Below are positions 1 through 8,654 of a stretch of DNA of 64,000 nt, piece by piece. Under the pieces are notes generated by a model. The model was not told the origin of the DNA, ran no database searches, and was given only the letters and a program-made list of their open reading frames with translations. The DNA comes from Citromicrobium sp. JLT1363. Lineage in GTDB: Bacteria > Pseudomonadota > Alphaproteobacteria > Sphingomonadales > Sphingomonadaceae. The stretch is taken from NCBI RefSeq assembly GCF_000186705.1, contig NZ_AEUE01000004.1, positions 496,001-560,000 on the forward strand, in the 5' to 3' direction. Made by a program: the position numbers and the translations under genes. The stretch's first letter is position 1, and each line of letters begins with the position of its first letter.

Positions 1-183
1 GCGATCTGGGCGCTGCCGACCGATCCGACGGAGCCTGCACGCAACGACGCAAAGGCGCCTTATCTGACGCAGAGCCAGATCAACGAGGCGGGTCAGACCT
101 TCTTCTACTTCGACGAAGATGGCGACAGCTATCTTTCGCAGTCGGAATTCCAAGCGGCACGCAATTCGGCGCGCACGCCGTAA
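1..183 (+). CDS. EF-hand domain protein, C-terminal fragment
   Basis: The reading frame is open from base 1 and stops with TAA at 181-183, so only the last 60 residues are present. They contain one recognisable calcium-binding loop, FDEDGDSYLSQSEF, with acidic residues at loop positions 1, 3 and 5 and a Glu at position 12. This is the EF-hand pattern. The protein is probably a small periplasmic or secreted calcium-binding protein, which is common in this order, but the N-terminus and any signal peptide lie outside the window. A strong hairpin follows the stop. Confidence 0.7.
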   Translation, partial: AIWALPTDPTEPARNDAKAPYLTQSQINEAGQTFFYFDEDGDSYLSQSEFQAARNSARTP

Positions 184-248
184 AGGCTTCACAGGCTTCC
201 CCGGGGATCGATGCGGCGGTTCGGCGCCGTCGCCATCGATCTTCAACC

Positions 249-283
249 AGAGGGCGCAGGAACGTGGTTCTTGCGCCCTCTTT
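249..283. terminator. Bidirectional intrinsic terminator
   Basis: A 15-bp stem (249-263 with 267-281, one G-T wobble) closes on a GTG loop and is followed by T residues on the plus strand. It sits between the convergent EF-hand gene (+) and the mgtC-like gene (-) and can serve both. Confidence 0.75.
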
Positions 284-310
284 CATGAGATTTGTCCGTC
301 GGAAAGAGGC

Positions 311-787
311 TCAGTCTTCGTCCAGCTTGCGGTCATCGTGGCCGAACCAGCCTTCGACCACGCGCATGGCCGAAATCATGACCAGGCTGATGACCGCCAG
401 CACCACCACCAGCGGCCACTGGCCGAGCCCGCAGGCGAGGCCGATCACGGTCGCCAGCCATAGATGCGCAGCGGTGGTAAGGTTGTGGACCCTGCCGCGG
501 CTGAAGACGATGAGTCCCGCGCCGACGATCCCGATAAAGCCCGCTGCCGCCTCGAACATGCGCAGCGGGTCGACGCGCGGTGCGTCGAGCTGGTTGTACA
601 GCGCCAGAACCGAGACCGCCATTCCCGCGGCTGCCACGCAGATGAGGCCATGGGTGCGCATCCCGGCGGCATGCCCGCGCCATTCGCGATCGAACCCCAC
701 GACCAGGCCGAGAAGCGCGGCCACGCCGAGGCGCAGCACGATTTCGATGTCGAGCGCAGCGACCGGGATCGGGGCATTCAGGTCCAT
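311..787 (-). CDS. MgtC/SapB family membrane protein
   Basis: A 158-residue inner-membrane protein with four or five hydrophobic segments (about 12-32, 47-65, 77-95 and 109-138). The family signature, an acidic/Arg stretch followed by AAGMRTH, lies at 31-46, and the glycine-rich third segment ends in GAGLIVF. MgtC proteins are linked to survival at low magnesium and to modulation of the F-ATPase. This copy has the membrane domain but lacks the soluble C-terminal domain of Salmonella MgtC, so it resembles the short SapB/YhiD type. The substrate, if any, is unknown. Confidence 0.85.
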   Translation of the reverse strand: MDLNAPIPVAALDIEIVLRLGVAALLGLVVGFDREWRGHAAGMRTHGLICVAAAGMAVSVLALYNQLDAPRVDPLRMFEAAAGFIGIVGAGLIVFSRGRVHNLTTAAHLWLATVIGLACGLGQWPLVVVLAVISLVMISAMRVVEGWFGHDDRKLDED

Positions 788-963
788 ATCCCTATCGAGC
801 GCTCGGCAGCTGGTTTGGTTTCAAACGCGAGCAATGCAGGTTGGCACTGCGTATTCCCCGCCACGGCCACGCGCGCCACAGCGAGGATCGCAAGAGAACC
901 CGTCGGGCCATGAACTCCAGTTCAGAACTCTTTAAGAGCATCGATATAAATTCCGTCATTACA

Positions 964-978
964 GATATTTGAAATATC
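964..978. promoter_or_regulatory. Perfect 7-1-7 palindrome, candidate operator
   Basis: GATATTTGAAATATC is a perfect inverted repeat of 7-bp arms around one G. It is AT-rich in a GC-rich setting and lies 26 bases before the start of the small gene at 1005. It could be a repressor site; nothing nearby identifies the regulator. Confidence 0.35.
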
Positions 979-1004
979 AAATACTCGAAAAGGGGGCATC
1001 GATC

Positions 1005-1277
1005 ATGTCTTTGCGGGACGAGGTTTTGAGGGATTTTCGCGCGTCGTTCGATCGCTTGCAGACTGTTCGCGCGTGCGGCAATACGGAAGTGGAAAGGCAG
1101 GAATTGCGGCACGCCCAGCGGAACTTCGATGCTGCGGCGGAAAGCCTTGCCCGGCTGGTGCCGAAACTCATTGACGGTCCGGGCGAAGTCGGCGGGCACG
1201 GTGCGGAACCTGCGGTTGGGGCGCCGGCAGCGGCGGCGAGAATGCAGTGCGCAAGCTCGCTGCGGCGATCGGCCTGA
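1005..1277 (+). CDS. Small hypothetical protein
   Basis: A 90-residue ORF starting MSLRDEVLRDF. I chose ATG 1005 because a purine-rich AAAAGGGGG stretch sits about ten bases upstream; an in-frame start at 969 gives 12 more residues without such a site. The first 60 residues look like two amphipathic helices rich in Arg, Glu, Gln and Leu. The tail is Ala/Gly-rich and could be non-coding read-through. No family is recognised. It converges on the MscS-like gene with a 5-base gap. Confidence 0.45.
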   Translation: MSLRDEVLRDFRASFDRLQTVRACGNTEVERQELRHAQRNFDAAAESLARLVPKLIDGPGEVGGHGAEPAVGAPAAAARMQCASSLRRSA

Positions 1278-1282
1278 TCGCC

Positions 1283-2392
1283 CTAGTCCGCAGCGTTCCG
1301 GCCGGGATCGGGCGGCTGCGACCCGCCGCCAGCGTCGTTCATCAGCCTTAGCTGCGCAAAATCTTCCGGCCTGTTGTCCGCCAGCCATTCCATCATGCCT
1401 TCGCGGATATCGCAGCGAAGATCGAACAGGGTGGGCGAGTTCTTCGCGCTCATCAGCAGGCGCACTTCCTTGGAATCGCGCGTTGTCTCGGTCACCTGCA
1501 CCACCTTCACCCGGCCATCCCAGCGCTCGTTCGCTTCGACCTGCCGGAAGAACTCCTCACGAATGGGGCCGATTTTCGCCTTGGGATCGAGGTGGAGGAA
1601 CACGGTGCCCAGCAGATTGGCGGTCTGCTTGGTCCAGTTCTGGAAGGGTTTTTCGAGGAAATAGCTGGTCGGCACCACCAGCCGCCGCTCGTCCCAGATC
1701 TTCACGACCACGTAGGTCGTGCGGATATCCTCGATCCAGCCCCATTCGCCTTCGAGCACCACGGCATCGTCGATGTTGATCGGCTCGGTCAGCGCCATCT
1801 GCACGCCTGCGATCAGTGATTTGAGTGCAGGCTGCGCGGCAGCACCCACTGCGAGGCCGGCGAGGCCCGCCGAGGCAACCAGCGTCAGCCCGATGTCGCG
1901 CACGCCTGGAATCGCGAGCAGCATCAGGCCCACGGTCACGAACACGATGATGAAGGTGGCGATGCGGTTGAACATCGTCAGCTTGGTGCGCTTGCGGCGC
2001 GCCTTGAGATTGTCCGCGACGGAAATGTCCGCCTTGAGCTTGGCTGCCTCGACCAGCGCACGCACGATTGCCAGAGCCATCCAGCCAACAACCGCGGGCA
2101 GCACGAAGCTGGCAATATCGGCCCATACCTCTCGCAATTCGGGAACTTCGCGCGCGGCCATCATCAGTGCCAGGACGACGAAGGCCAGCCGTGTGGGGCG
2201 GTGGAGGTGCCGGACAACGATATCGTCCGCGCTTTCGTCGGTCCGCCCGGCGATCCGCCGCAGCAGGAAGAACAGACCGGCGTGGAGCACGAGAGCGAGG
2301 ATCACGGCGACTGCAGCGACGATCAGGGTCTGGAGCGGATCGCCCAGAACTCCAATGCTCCGCTGGATCAGGTCGGTCATGGATTCTATCAT
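1283..2392 (-). CDS. Mechanosensitive ion channel, MscS family
   Basis: A 369-residue protein with three or four N-terminal membrane segments followed by the MscS pore helix and beta domain. The pore region reads SAGLAGLAVGAAAQ, a Gly/Ala-packed helix as in TM3 of MscS. It is followed by PINIDDAVVLEG and the WDERRLVVPTSYF strand typical of the beta domain. Such channels open under membrane tension and release solutes on hypo-osmotic shock. The ATG at 2392 is chosen because GAGGA lies 7 bases upstream; an upstream in-frame ATG at 2440 has no such site. Confidence 0.88.
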   Translation of the reverse strand: MIESMTDLIQRSIGVLGDPLQTLIVAAVAVILALVLHAGLFFLLRRIAGRTDESADDIVVRHLHRPTRLAFVVLALMMAAREVPELREVWADIASFVLPAVVGWMALAIVRALVEAAKLKADISVADNLKARRKRTKLTMFNRIATFIIVFVTVGLMLLAIPGVRDIGLTLVASAGLAGLAVGAAAQPALKSLIAGVQMALTEPINIDDAVVLEGEWGWIEDIRTTYVVVKIWDERRLVVPTSYFLEKPFQNWTKQTANLLGTVFLHLDPKAKIGPIREEFFRQVEANERWDGRVKVVQVTETTRDSKEVRLLMSAKNSPTLFDLRCDIREGMMEWLADNRPEDFAQLRLMNDAGGGSQPPDPGRNAAD

Positions 2393-2659
2393 CAGTCGTC
2401 CTCGCATCCGATACCGCGATCTAACGCAAGGTGGCCCCATGCGTCACGCCGATCTTCGTTGTGGATTGACTTTTACGCTGCGCTGCACCACATGCCGTCC
2501 ATCGAAGCGCGCGCCAGCGTGAAGCGAGCGGCCAGACAGAGCCGCTCCCGGCAGCCCTTCGGTTCTTTTTCTACAGACTTCCCTTTTCACGCGGGTGGTT
2601 TCAACCCCCGCGCCGCGCGACCACTGCGTCTGCGCGCCGCATATATTGCGAGTTATTTC

Positions 2660-4042
2660 ATGACACAGTTTTCAGACCTCGGCCTGTCGCAGCCCGTTCT
2701 CCAGGCGCTCGACCTCCAAGGCTATAAAGAGCCCACGCCGATCCAGGCGCAGGCCATTCCTCCCGTGCTCGAAGGGCGCGACCTCCTGGGTATCGCGCAG
2801 ACCGGCACCGGCAAGACCGCCGCGTTCATGCTTCCCAGCATCGACCGTCTGCGTGACGCCGACAACCAGACGCCGTTCAAGTCCTGCCGCATGCTGGTAC
2901 TGGCGCCCACCCGCGAACTCGCGGGCCAGATCGCCCAGAGCGCCAAGGATTACGGCGCGCTCGCGGGCCTGAAGGTCCAGTCGATCGTCGGCGGCACCTC
3001 GGTCAACAAGGACCGCAACAAGCTGCATCGCGGCACCGACATTCTCGTCGCGACGCCGGGCCGCCTGCTCGATCTGATCGACCAGCGCGCCTTCACTCTC
3101 GACGCGGTGGAGATCCTGGTACTCGACGAAGCGGACCAGATGCTGGACCTCGGCTTCATCCACGCGCTGCGCAAGATCAACGAACTGACCCCGAAGGATC
3201 GCCAGACGCTGTTCTTCAGCGCCACGATGCCCAAGCAGATCAAGGAACTTGTCAGCCAATACTGCCGCAATCCGGTACAGGTCTCGGTCACGCCGGAAAG
3301 CACCACGGCGGAGCGGATCGAGCAGTTCCTGTTCATGGTCCAGCAGGACGAGAAGCAGAGCCTGCTCGAACTGATTCTGTCGGGCCGCCATGAAATCCCC
3401 GGCAAGATCGAACGCGTGCTCGTCTTCGCGCGCACCAAGCACGGCTGCGACCGCGTGGTGAAGAAGCTGGCGCAGGTGAACATCGCGGCCAACGCTATCC
3501 ACGGCAACAAGAGCCAGCCGCAGCGCGAACGCGCGCTCGACGAGTTCAAGCGGGCGAAGACCCCGGTGCTGGTGGCGACCGACGTCGCCGCGCGCGGGAT
3601 CGACATCCCGGGCGTCAGCCACGTGATCAACTACGAGTTGCCCAACGTGCCCGAGCAATATGTCCACCGCATCGGGCGGACCGCGCGTGCGGGCGCCGAT
3701 GGCATCGCCATCGCCTTCTGCGCCGAGGACGAGCGGCAGTATCTCAAGGATATCCGCAAGACGACCGATGCAGAGTTCGAACGCCTGCCGCTGCCGGAAA
3801 ACTTCCGCGCGGTTGTCGAAGGCGTCGGCCCGACCAAGCCTGCGCCCAAGCAGCAGCGCGGCCAGCGGGTGAAGCCGCGGCCGATCGGCGATGGCGCGCG
3901 CAGTGCGAAGCCCAAGAACAAGCATCCGGGCCGAAAGGGCAAGCCGGGCGGCGGCGGCGGCCAGGGCCGTGGCGGCCCCGGTGGCGGTCAGCGCCGTCGC
4001 AACAATCGTTCCGGCGGTCAGCGTTCGGGCGGCCAGGGCTAG
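2660..4042 (+). CDS. rhlE: DEAD-box ATP-dependent RNA helicase, RhlE type
   Basis: A 460-residue helicase starting MTQFSDLGLSQPVLQAL, which matches the Q-motif leader of the family, so the earlier in-frame start at 2201 is rejected. Motifs in order: Q motif, Walker A AQTGTGKT, PTREL, DEAD within VLDEADQMLDLGF, SAT, then RGIDIPGV and HRIGRTARAG in the second RecA domain. About 85 C-terminal residues are basic and glycine-rich, as expected for an RNA-binding tail. It probably remodels rRNA or mRNA structure and supports ribosome assembly or cold growth. RhlE is the closest subtype by length and tail; assignment within the family is inferred. Confidence 0.9.
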   Translation: MTQFSDLGLSQPVLQALDLQGYKEPTPIQAQAIPPVLEGRDLLGIAQTGTGKTAAFMLPSIDRLRDADNQTPFKSCRMLVLAPTRELAGQIAQSAKDYGALAGLKVQSIVGGTSVNKDRNKLHRGTDILVATPGRLLDLIDQRAFTLDAVEILVLDEADQMLDLGFIHALRKINELTPKDRQTLFFSATMPKQIKELVSQYCRNPVQVSVTPESTTAERIEQFLFMVQQDEKQSLLELILSGRHEIPGKIERVLVFARTKHGCDRVVKKLAQVNIAANAIHGNKSQPQRERALDEFKRAKTPVLVATDVAARGIDIPGVSHVINYELPNVPEQYVHRIGRTARAGADGIAIAFCAEDERQYLKDIRKTTDAEFERLPLPENFRAVVEGVGPTKPAPKQQRGQRVKPRPIGDGARSAKPKNKHPGRKGKPGGGGGQGRGGPGGGQRRRNNRSGGQRSGGQG

Positions 4043-4124
4043 TCCCCAGGGCCAGTCCTCGGAACTTGCATCATCGGCTCCGGTTGGCGAAGGGCACTCG
4101 AAACCCCGCTGACCGGAGACCTCC

Positions 4125-5477
4125 ATGCCCGACCAATTTGATTACGACCTGTTCACGATTGGCGCGGGCTCCGGCGGAGTTCGCGCCAGTCGCGTGTCCG
4201 CCGCGCATGGTGCGAAGGTCGCGGTTGCGGAGGAACACCGGGTGGGCGGAACCTGCGTGATCCGCGGGTGCGTGCCCAAGAAGATGCTCGTCTACGGTGC
4301 GCAGTTCGCCGAGGATCTGGAGGATTGCCAGCGGTTCGGCTGGGACATTGGCGAACGCAGCTTCGACTGGATCAAGCTGCGCGACAACGTGCTCGACGAT
4401 GTCACCCGGATCGAAGGGTCCTATACCAACACGCTCGAAAGCCACGGGGTCGAGATTTTCAACGAGCGTGCCGAGATTACCGGCCCGCACGAAATCACGC
4501 TGGCGAGCGGCAAGACCGTGACCGCAAAGCACATCCTGATCGCGACCGGCGCGCGACCCCGGATGCCCGAGTGTCAGGGCGCCGAACACGCGATCTCGTC
4601 CAACGAGGCGTTCCATCTCGACGAACTGCCCAAGAAGATCATCATCGCGGGCGGTGGCTATATCGCCAACGAGTTCGCGGGCATTTTCAACGAGTTCGGC
4701 TGCGATGTTCACATCGTGAACCGCGGCGACCGGCTGCTGCGCAGCTATGATGAGGCGGTGCGCGATCGCCTGCTGCAGATCTCCACCACCAAGGGGATCA
4801 AGTTCCGCTTCAACACCACCTTCGAATATATCAAGCCGTGCGACGAAGGCGGCTATTTCGTGAAGCTGTCCGACTGCGACGAGGAGAAGGCCGACCTCGT
4901 GATGTTCGCGGTGGGCCGCATTCCCAACACCGAAGGGCTGGGACTGGAAAACGCCGGCGTCGAGCTGGGCGAGGGCGGCGAGGTGAAGGTCGACCGGTTC
5001 AGCAAGACCAATGTCGATCACATCTATGCCGTAGGCGACGTGACCGATCGCGTGCAGCTGACCCCGGTTGCCATCCGCGAAGGCCAGGCCTTCGCCGAAA
5101 CCGTGTTCGGCAAGGGCGAGCCGGTGGCAGTGGACCATTCCTGCATCCCCAGCGCGGTGTTCAGCCATCCGCCTATCGCCGCCGTGGGCATGACCGAGGG
5201 CGAGGCGAAGAACACGCTGGGCAGCGTAAAGGTCTATCTGTCGGACTTCCGCCCGATGAAGAACGTGCTGGCGGGCCGCAACGAGCGCAGCCTGATGAAG
5301 ATGGTCTGCGATGGCGACAGCGGGAAAATCGTGGGCATCCACATGATCGCGCCCGAAGCACCCGAAATGATGCAGGCGGCTGCAATTGCGGTGAAAGCCG
5401 GGCTGACCAAGGCGGACTTCGACGCAACCGTCGCGATTCATCCCACGATGGCCGAGGAACTCGTGCTGATGCGCTGA
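4125..5477 (+). CDS. gor: Glutathione-disulfide reductase
   Basis: A 450-residue FAD-dependent oxidoreductase that reduces glutathione disulfide with NADPH. It has an FAD-binding GAGSGG at 13-18, the redox disulfide pair Cys44 and Cys49 in CVIRGCVPKK (the glutathione reductase form of the motif), a second dinucleotide fold near 180-195 and the C-terminal HPTMAEE bearing the catalytic His. The length is normal. It stands 82 bases after the helicase gene. It would keep glutathione reduced for the glutathione S-transferase and monothiol glutaredoxin encoded elsewhere in the window. Confidence 0.93.
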   Translation: MPDQFDYDLFTIGAGSGGVRASRVSAAHGAKVAVAEEHRVGGTCVIRGCVPKKMLVYGAQFAEDLEDCQRFGWDIGERSFDWIKLRDNVLDDVTRIEGSYTNTLESHGVEIFNERAEITGPHEITLASGKTVTAKHILIATGARPRMPECQGAEHAISSNEAFHLDELPKKIIIAGGGYIANEFAGIFNEFGCDVHIVNRGDRLLRSYDEAVRDRLLQISTTKGIKFRFNTTFEYIKPCDEGGYFVKLSDCDEEKADLVMFAVGRIPNTEGLGLENAGVELGEGGEVKVDRFSKTNVDHIYAVGDVTDRVQLTPVAIREGQAFAETVFGKGEPVAVDHSCIPSAVFSHPPIAAVGMTEGEAKNTLGSVKVYLSDFRPMKNVLAGRNERSLMKMVCDGDSGKIVGIHMIAPEAPEMMQAAAIAVKAGLTKADFDATVAIHPTMAEELVLMR

Positions 5478-5616
5478 TCCGGCTCGCATCGCCGGCCCCC
5501 GAGCGCGACCGACTGTGTAGAGAGGGAAGCGGCCTTGCGGGGCCGCCCAGCTTGACGCTGCGTTACCTCCATGCCTAACCGCTTGGGCAAAGCGGAACAC
5601 AGGAGCGCACGCGCGT

Positions 5617-7149
5617 ATGTCAGCCAATATTGCCGAAATGGAAAAGCGCCGCGAAGCCGCCCGCATGGGCGGGGGGCAGAAGCGGATCGATGCACAGCAT
5701 GCCAAGGGCAAGCTGACCGCGCGCGAGCGGCTCGACGTGCTGCTGGACGAGGGGAGCTTCGAGGAGCTCGACACCTACGTGGTCCACGACTGCACCGATT
5801 TCGGCATGGAAGACCAGCAGATCATGGGTGACGGCGTCGTCACCGGATCGGGCACGATCAACGGCCGGCTGGTCTATGTCTTCAGCCAGGATTTCACCGT
5901 CTTCGGCGGCTCGCTGTCGAAGCGCCATGCGGAGAAGATCTGCAAAGTGATGGACACCGCGATGAAGGTCGGCGCGCCGGTGATCGGCCTCAACGATTCG
6001 GGCGGTGCGCGCATCCAGGAAGGCGTGGCCAGCCTCGGCGGCTATGCCGAGGTGTTCCAGCGCAACGTGCTCGCCAGCGGGGTTATCCCGCAGATCAGCG
6101 TCATCATGGGGCCGTGCGCGGGCGGCGCGGTCTATAGTCCTGCGATGACCGACTTCATCTTCATGGTGAAGGATAGCTCCTACATGTTCGTCACCGGGCC
6201 GGATGTGGTGAAGACCGTCACCAATGAAGTCGTCACGCAGGAAGAGCTGGGCGGGGCGGTGACGCACACGACCAAGACCAGCGTGGCGGATGATGCGTTC
6301 GAGAACGACATCGAAACGCTGATGGCGACACGCCGCTTCTTCGACTTCCTCCCGCTGTCGAACCGCGAGCCGGTGCCCGACATGCCGAGCAGCGATCCGT
6401 GGGACCGGCGCGAGGACAGCCTCGACACGCTGATCCCGGACAACGCCAACCAGCCTTACGACATGCACGAGGTCATTTCGAAGACGCTCGACGATGGCGA
6501 TTTCTTCGAGGTCCAGCCCAAGCATGCGGCCAACATCATCTGCGGTTTCGGCCGGGTCGAGGGCCGCACCGTGGGCGTGGTCGCCAACCAGCCGATGGTC
6601 CTGGCGGGCGTGCTCGACATCAACTCGTCGAAGAAAGCCGCGCGCTTCGTGCGTTTCTGCGACGCGTTCGACATCCCGATCGTGACCTTCGTCGACGTGC
6701 CCGGCTTCCTCCCCGGCACCAGCCAGGAACTGGGCGGCATCATCAAGCACGGCGCGAAGCTGCTGTTCGCCTATGCCGAGGCGACCGTGCCCAAGATCAC
6801 CGTCATCACCCGCAAGGCCTATGGCGGCGCGTACGACGTGATGGCGTCCAAGCACCTGCGCGGCGACCTCAACTACGCTTGGCCCACCGCCGAGATCGCG
6901 GTGATGGGTGCGAAGGGCGCGGTGGAGATCATCTTCCGCCAGGACCGCGACGACCCCGAAAAGATCGCCGAGAAAACCAAGGAATACGAAGACCGCTTCG
7001 CCAACCCCTTCGTCGCCGCCTCACGCGGCTATATCGACGAGGTCATCTACCCGCACTCGACGCGGCGGCGGATCGCGCTGGGGCTGCGAAAGCTGCGCGG
7101 GAAAGAGCTGAGCAACCCGTGGAAGAAGCACGATAATATTCCGCTGTGA
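5617..7149 (+). CDS. pccB: Propionyl-CoA carboxylase beta (carboxyltransferase) subunit
   Basis: A 510-residue biotin-dependent carboxyltransferase with two crotonase-like halves. GGARIQEGV and the [12 protein letters not shown] oxyanion-hole region are in the first half; GFLPGTSQE and the AYGGAYDVM region are in the second. With the biotin-carrying alpha subunit at 16352 it should convert propionyl-CoA to methylmalonyl-CoA. ATG 5617 has AGGAG about ten bases upstream. The epimerase and mutase for the next two steps follow on the same strand, so this is the head of a propionate-degradation gene group. Acetyl-CoA cannot be excluded as a second substrate. Confidence 0.93.
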   Translation: MSANIAEMEKRREAARMGGGQKRIDAQHAKGKLTARERLDVLLDEGSFEELDTYVVHDCTDFGMEDQQIMGDGVVTGSGTINGRLVYVFSQDFTVFGGSLSKRHAEKICKVMDTAMKVGAPVIGLNDSGGARIQEGVASLGGYAEVFQRNVLASGVIPQISVIMGPCAGGAVYSPAMTDFIFMVKDSSYMFVTGPDVVKTVTNEVVTQEELGGAVTHTTKTSVADDAFENDIETLMATRRFFDFLPLSNREPVPDMPSSDPWDRREDSLDTLIPDNANQPYDMHEVISKTLDDGDFFEVQPKHAANIICGFGRVEGRTVGVVANQPMVLAGVLDINSSKKAARFVRFCDAFDIPIVTFVDVPGFLPGTSQELGGIIKHGAKLLFAYAEATVPKITVITRKAYGGAYDVMASKHLRGDLNYAWPTAEIAVMGAKGAVEIIFRQDRDDPEKIAEKTKEYEDRFANPFVAASRGYIDEVIYPHSTRRRIALGLRKLRGKELSNPWKKHDNIPL

Positions 7150-7157
7150 GGTGAGTG

Positions 7158-7385
7158 ATGCGGAAACTGATAGCGCTCTCCTTGCTTTGCCTTCTCAGCT
7201 TTGTGTTTGCCGCATTTCTCGCGGCATGGGGTCCGTCGTCAATCGTCAGTATGTATAGGCCTAATTTTGACGGTCAGGGTTTCATCCGGGAAGTTGTCGT
7301 TCTGGCGATACTCTATAGCCCTGCTCTTTTTGGAATAGGCATCGCGCTACGCAAGCTCGGGCACCAGTCGAAAGGTAGGATATGA
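7158..7385 (+). CDS. Small membrane protein coupled to the epimerase gene
   Basis: A 75-residue protein with two hydrophobic segments (about 4-25 and 48-66) separated by a short polar loop. GAGGTG lies just before ATG 7158; a GTG one codon earlier is possible. The gene starts 8 bases after pccB, and its TGA overlaps the ATG of the epimerase gene (ATGA), so it is probably co-translated with the pathway. Third codon positions are visibly richer in A and T than in the flanking genes, suggesting a different origin or weak selection. No family is recognised. Confidence 0.65.
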   Translation: MRKLIALSLLCLLSFVFAAFLAAWGPSSIVSMYRPNFDGQGFIREVVVLAILYSPALFGIGIALRKLGHQSKGRI

Positions 7386-7837
7386 AACTCGGCCGTCTCA
7401 ACCATATCGGCGTCGCGACGCCTTCGATCGCCGACTCCATCGCCTACTACCGCGACACGATGGGTGCGGTGCGGATCCACAAACCGTTCGACCTGCCCGA
7501 ACAGGGCGTGAAGGTCTGCTTCGTCGATACGCCCGACAGCGCGGGCGAAGTCGGCAAGGGCACGCAGATCGAGCTGATCGAACCGTTTGACGAGGCGAGC
7601 CCGATCAACGGCTTCCTCGCCAAGAATCCCGCCGGCGGCCAGCACCATGTCTGCTACGAGGTGGAAGACATCGAGGCGGCGCGCGAGTGGTTCGAGGGGA
7701 AGGGCAAACGCATCCTCGGCCCGACGCGCATCGGCGCGCACGGCACGCCGATCTTCTTCCTCCACCCCAAGGACATGATGGGCCAGCTGACCGAGATCAT
7801 GGAAACGCCCAAGGAGGGCGCGCACTGGTCGAACTGA
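7382..7837 (+). CDS. mce: Methylmalonyl-CoA epimerase
   Basis: A 151-residue vicinal-oxygen-chelate protein that interconverts the (S) and (R) forms of methylmalonyl-CoA, between the carboxylase and the mutase. Two glyoxalase-like repeats are visible (LNHIGVAT at 6 and QHHVCYEV at 87). The expected metal ligands are present as His8, Gln62, His88 and Glu138, with spacing close to that known for the Propionibacterium enzyme. The ATG overlaps the stop of the upstream small gene. Length is typical. Confidence 0.93.
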   Translation: MKLGRLNHIGVATPSIADSIAYYRDTMGAVRIHKPFDLPEQGVKVCFVDTPDSAGEVGKGTQIELIEPFDEASPINGFLAKNPAGGQHHVCYEVEDIEAAREWFEGKGKRILGPTRIGAHGTPIFFLHPKDMMGQLTEIMETPKEGAHWSN

Positions 7838-7845
7838 CCCGATAG

Positions 7846-7975
7846 CCCTCTCCCCATGTGGGGAGAGGGTTGGGAGAGGGGAGTTAGACGCTACGAAGGC
7901 TTCATGCCCCTCTCCAGGCTTCGCCAGGCCGCTTCGCGACCAGGCTTTGCTATCCTCTCCCCGCACGGGGAGAGG
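7846..7975. repeat. Pair of CTCTCCCC palindromes (REP-like)
   Basis: Two hairpins flank a spacer of about 84 bases. The first has perfect 10-bp arms (7846-7855 and 7860-7869, tetraloop ATGT). The second has 9-bp arms (7954-7962 and 7967-7975, tetraloop GCAC). Further GGGAGAGGGG and CCCCTCTCC copies lie in the spacer. They occupy the gap between the epimerase and glutathione S-transferase genes. This is a typical paired extragenic palindrome and could also slow or stop transcription. Confidence 0.7.
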
Positions 7976-7986
7976 GATGAGAGAGG

Positions 7987-8604
7987 ATGTCGATGCTGTT
8001 CTACGATAGTCCCAATCCCGCGCCCAATCCGCGGCGCGTGCGCATTTTCGCCGCCGAGAAGGGGATCGAGCTGCCCTCCAGGGAAGTCTCGATCCCGCAG
8101 CGCGAGCAGAAGGCGCCCGAATACCTCGCCAAGAACCCGCGCGGGCAGACGCCGATCCTCGAGCTTGATGACGGCACGGTGATCGCCGAAAGCGTCGCGA
8201 TCATGCGCTATCTGGAGGCCGAGCATCCAGAGCCGCCGCTGTTCGGCACCAGCCCGGTCGAGATCGCGCAAATCGAGATGTGGTGCCGCCGGGTGGAGAT
8301 GATCCTGATGCCGCCGGTTGCCGCCGTGTGGGTCCACACGCACCCCTTCACCGCTGCGCTTCCGGGACGCAATGCCGAGTGGGGCGAAGCCAACCGGCCG
8401 CGCGTGGCCGAGGCGCTGCGGTTCTTCGATGGTGCGCTGGCGGACAGCGAATACCTCGCGGGCGACAGCTACACCGCCGCCGATATCCTGCTACTCACCA
8501 CGGTCGATTTCGCGCGCTTCATCGGCCTCGGCACGACCGACGGGCTCGAAAACCTTGCGCGCTGGCACGTGCTGGTATCCTCCAGGGAAAGCGCCGCCGC
8601 CTGA
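7987..8604 (+). CDS. Glutathione S-transferase family protein
   Basis: A 205-residue protein with the N-terminal thioredoxin-like GST domain (FYDSPNPAPNPRRVRIF, then NPRGQTPILELDDG and ESVAIMRYLE, which give the cis-Pro and the Glu-Ser glutathione contacts) and an all-helical C-terminal domain from about residue 90. A role in detoxifying electrophiles by conjugation to glutathione is likely, but the substrate cannot be read from sequence. It is inserted between the epimerase and mutase genes, after a repeat pair, so its link to propionate metabolism is uncertain. Confidence 0.88.
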   Translation: MSMLFYDSPNPAPNPRRVRIFAAEKGIELPSREVSIPQREQKAPEYLAKNPRGQTPILELDDGTVIAESVAIMRYLEAEHPEPPLFGTSPVEIAQIEMWCRRVEMILMPPVAAVWVHTHPFTAALPGRNAEWGEANRPRVAEALRFFDGALADSEYLAGDSYTAADILLLTTVDFARFIGLGTTDGLENLARWHVLVSSRESAAA

Positions 8605-8654
8605 TCGTGCAAGGTCTCTCGACTTCGATCGACCCGAGGCGCTAGGGGAGGGGC

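Noticed and set aside
2201-2659. Upstream part of the helicase ORF as coding
   Set aside because: The Q-motif N-terminus starts at 2660; the upstream part is antisense to the MscS gene and unlike the family.
2672-4126. Minus-strand ORF opposite the helicase gene
   Set aside because: Shadow of a GC3-biased frame; no motif or ribosome site.
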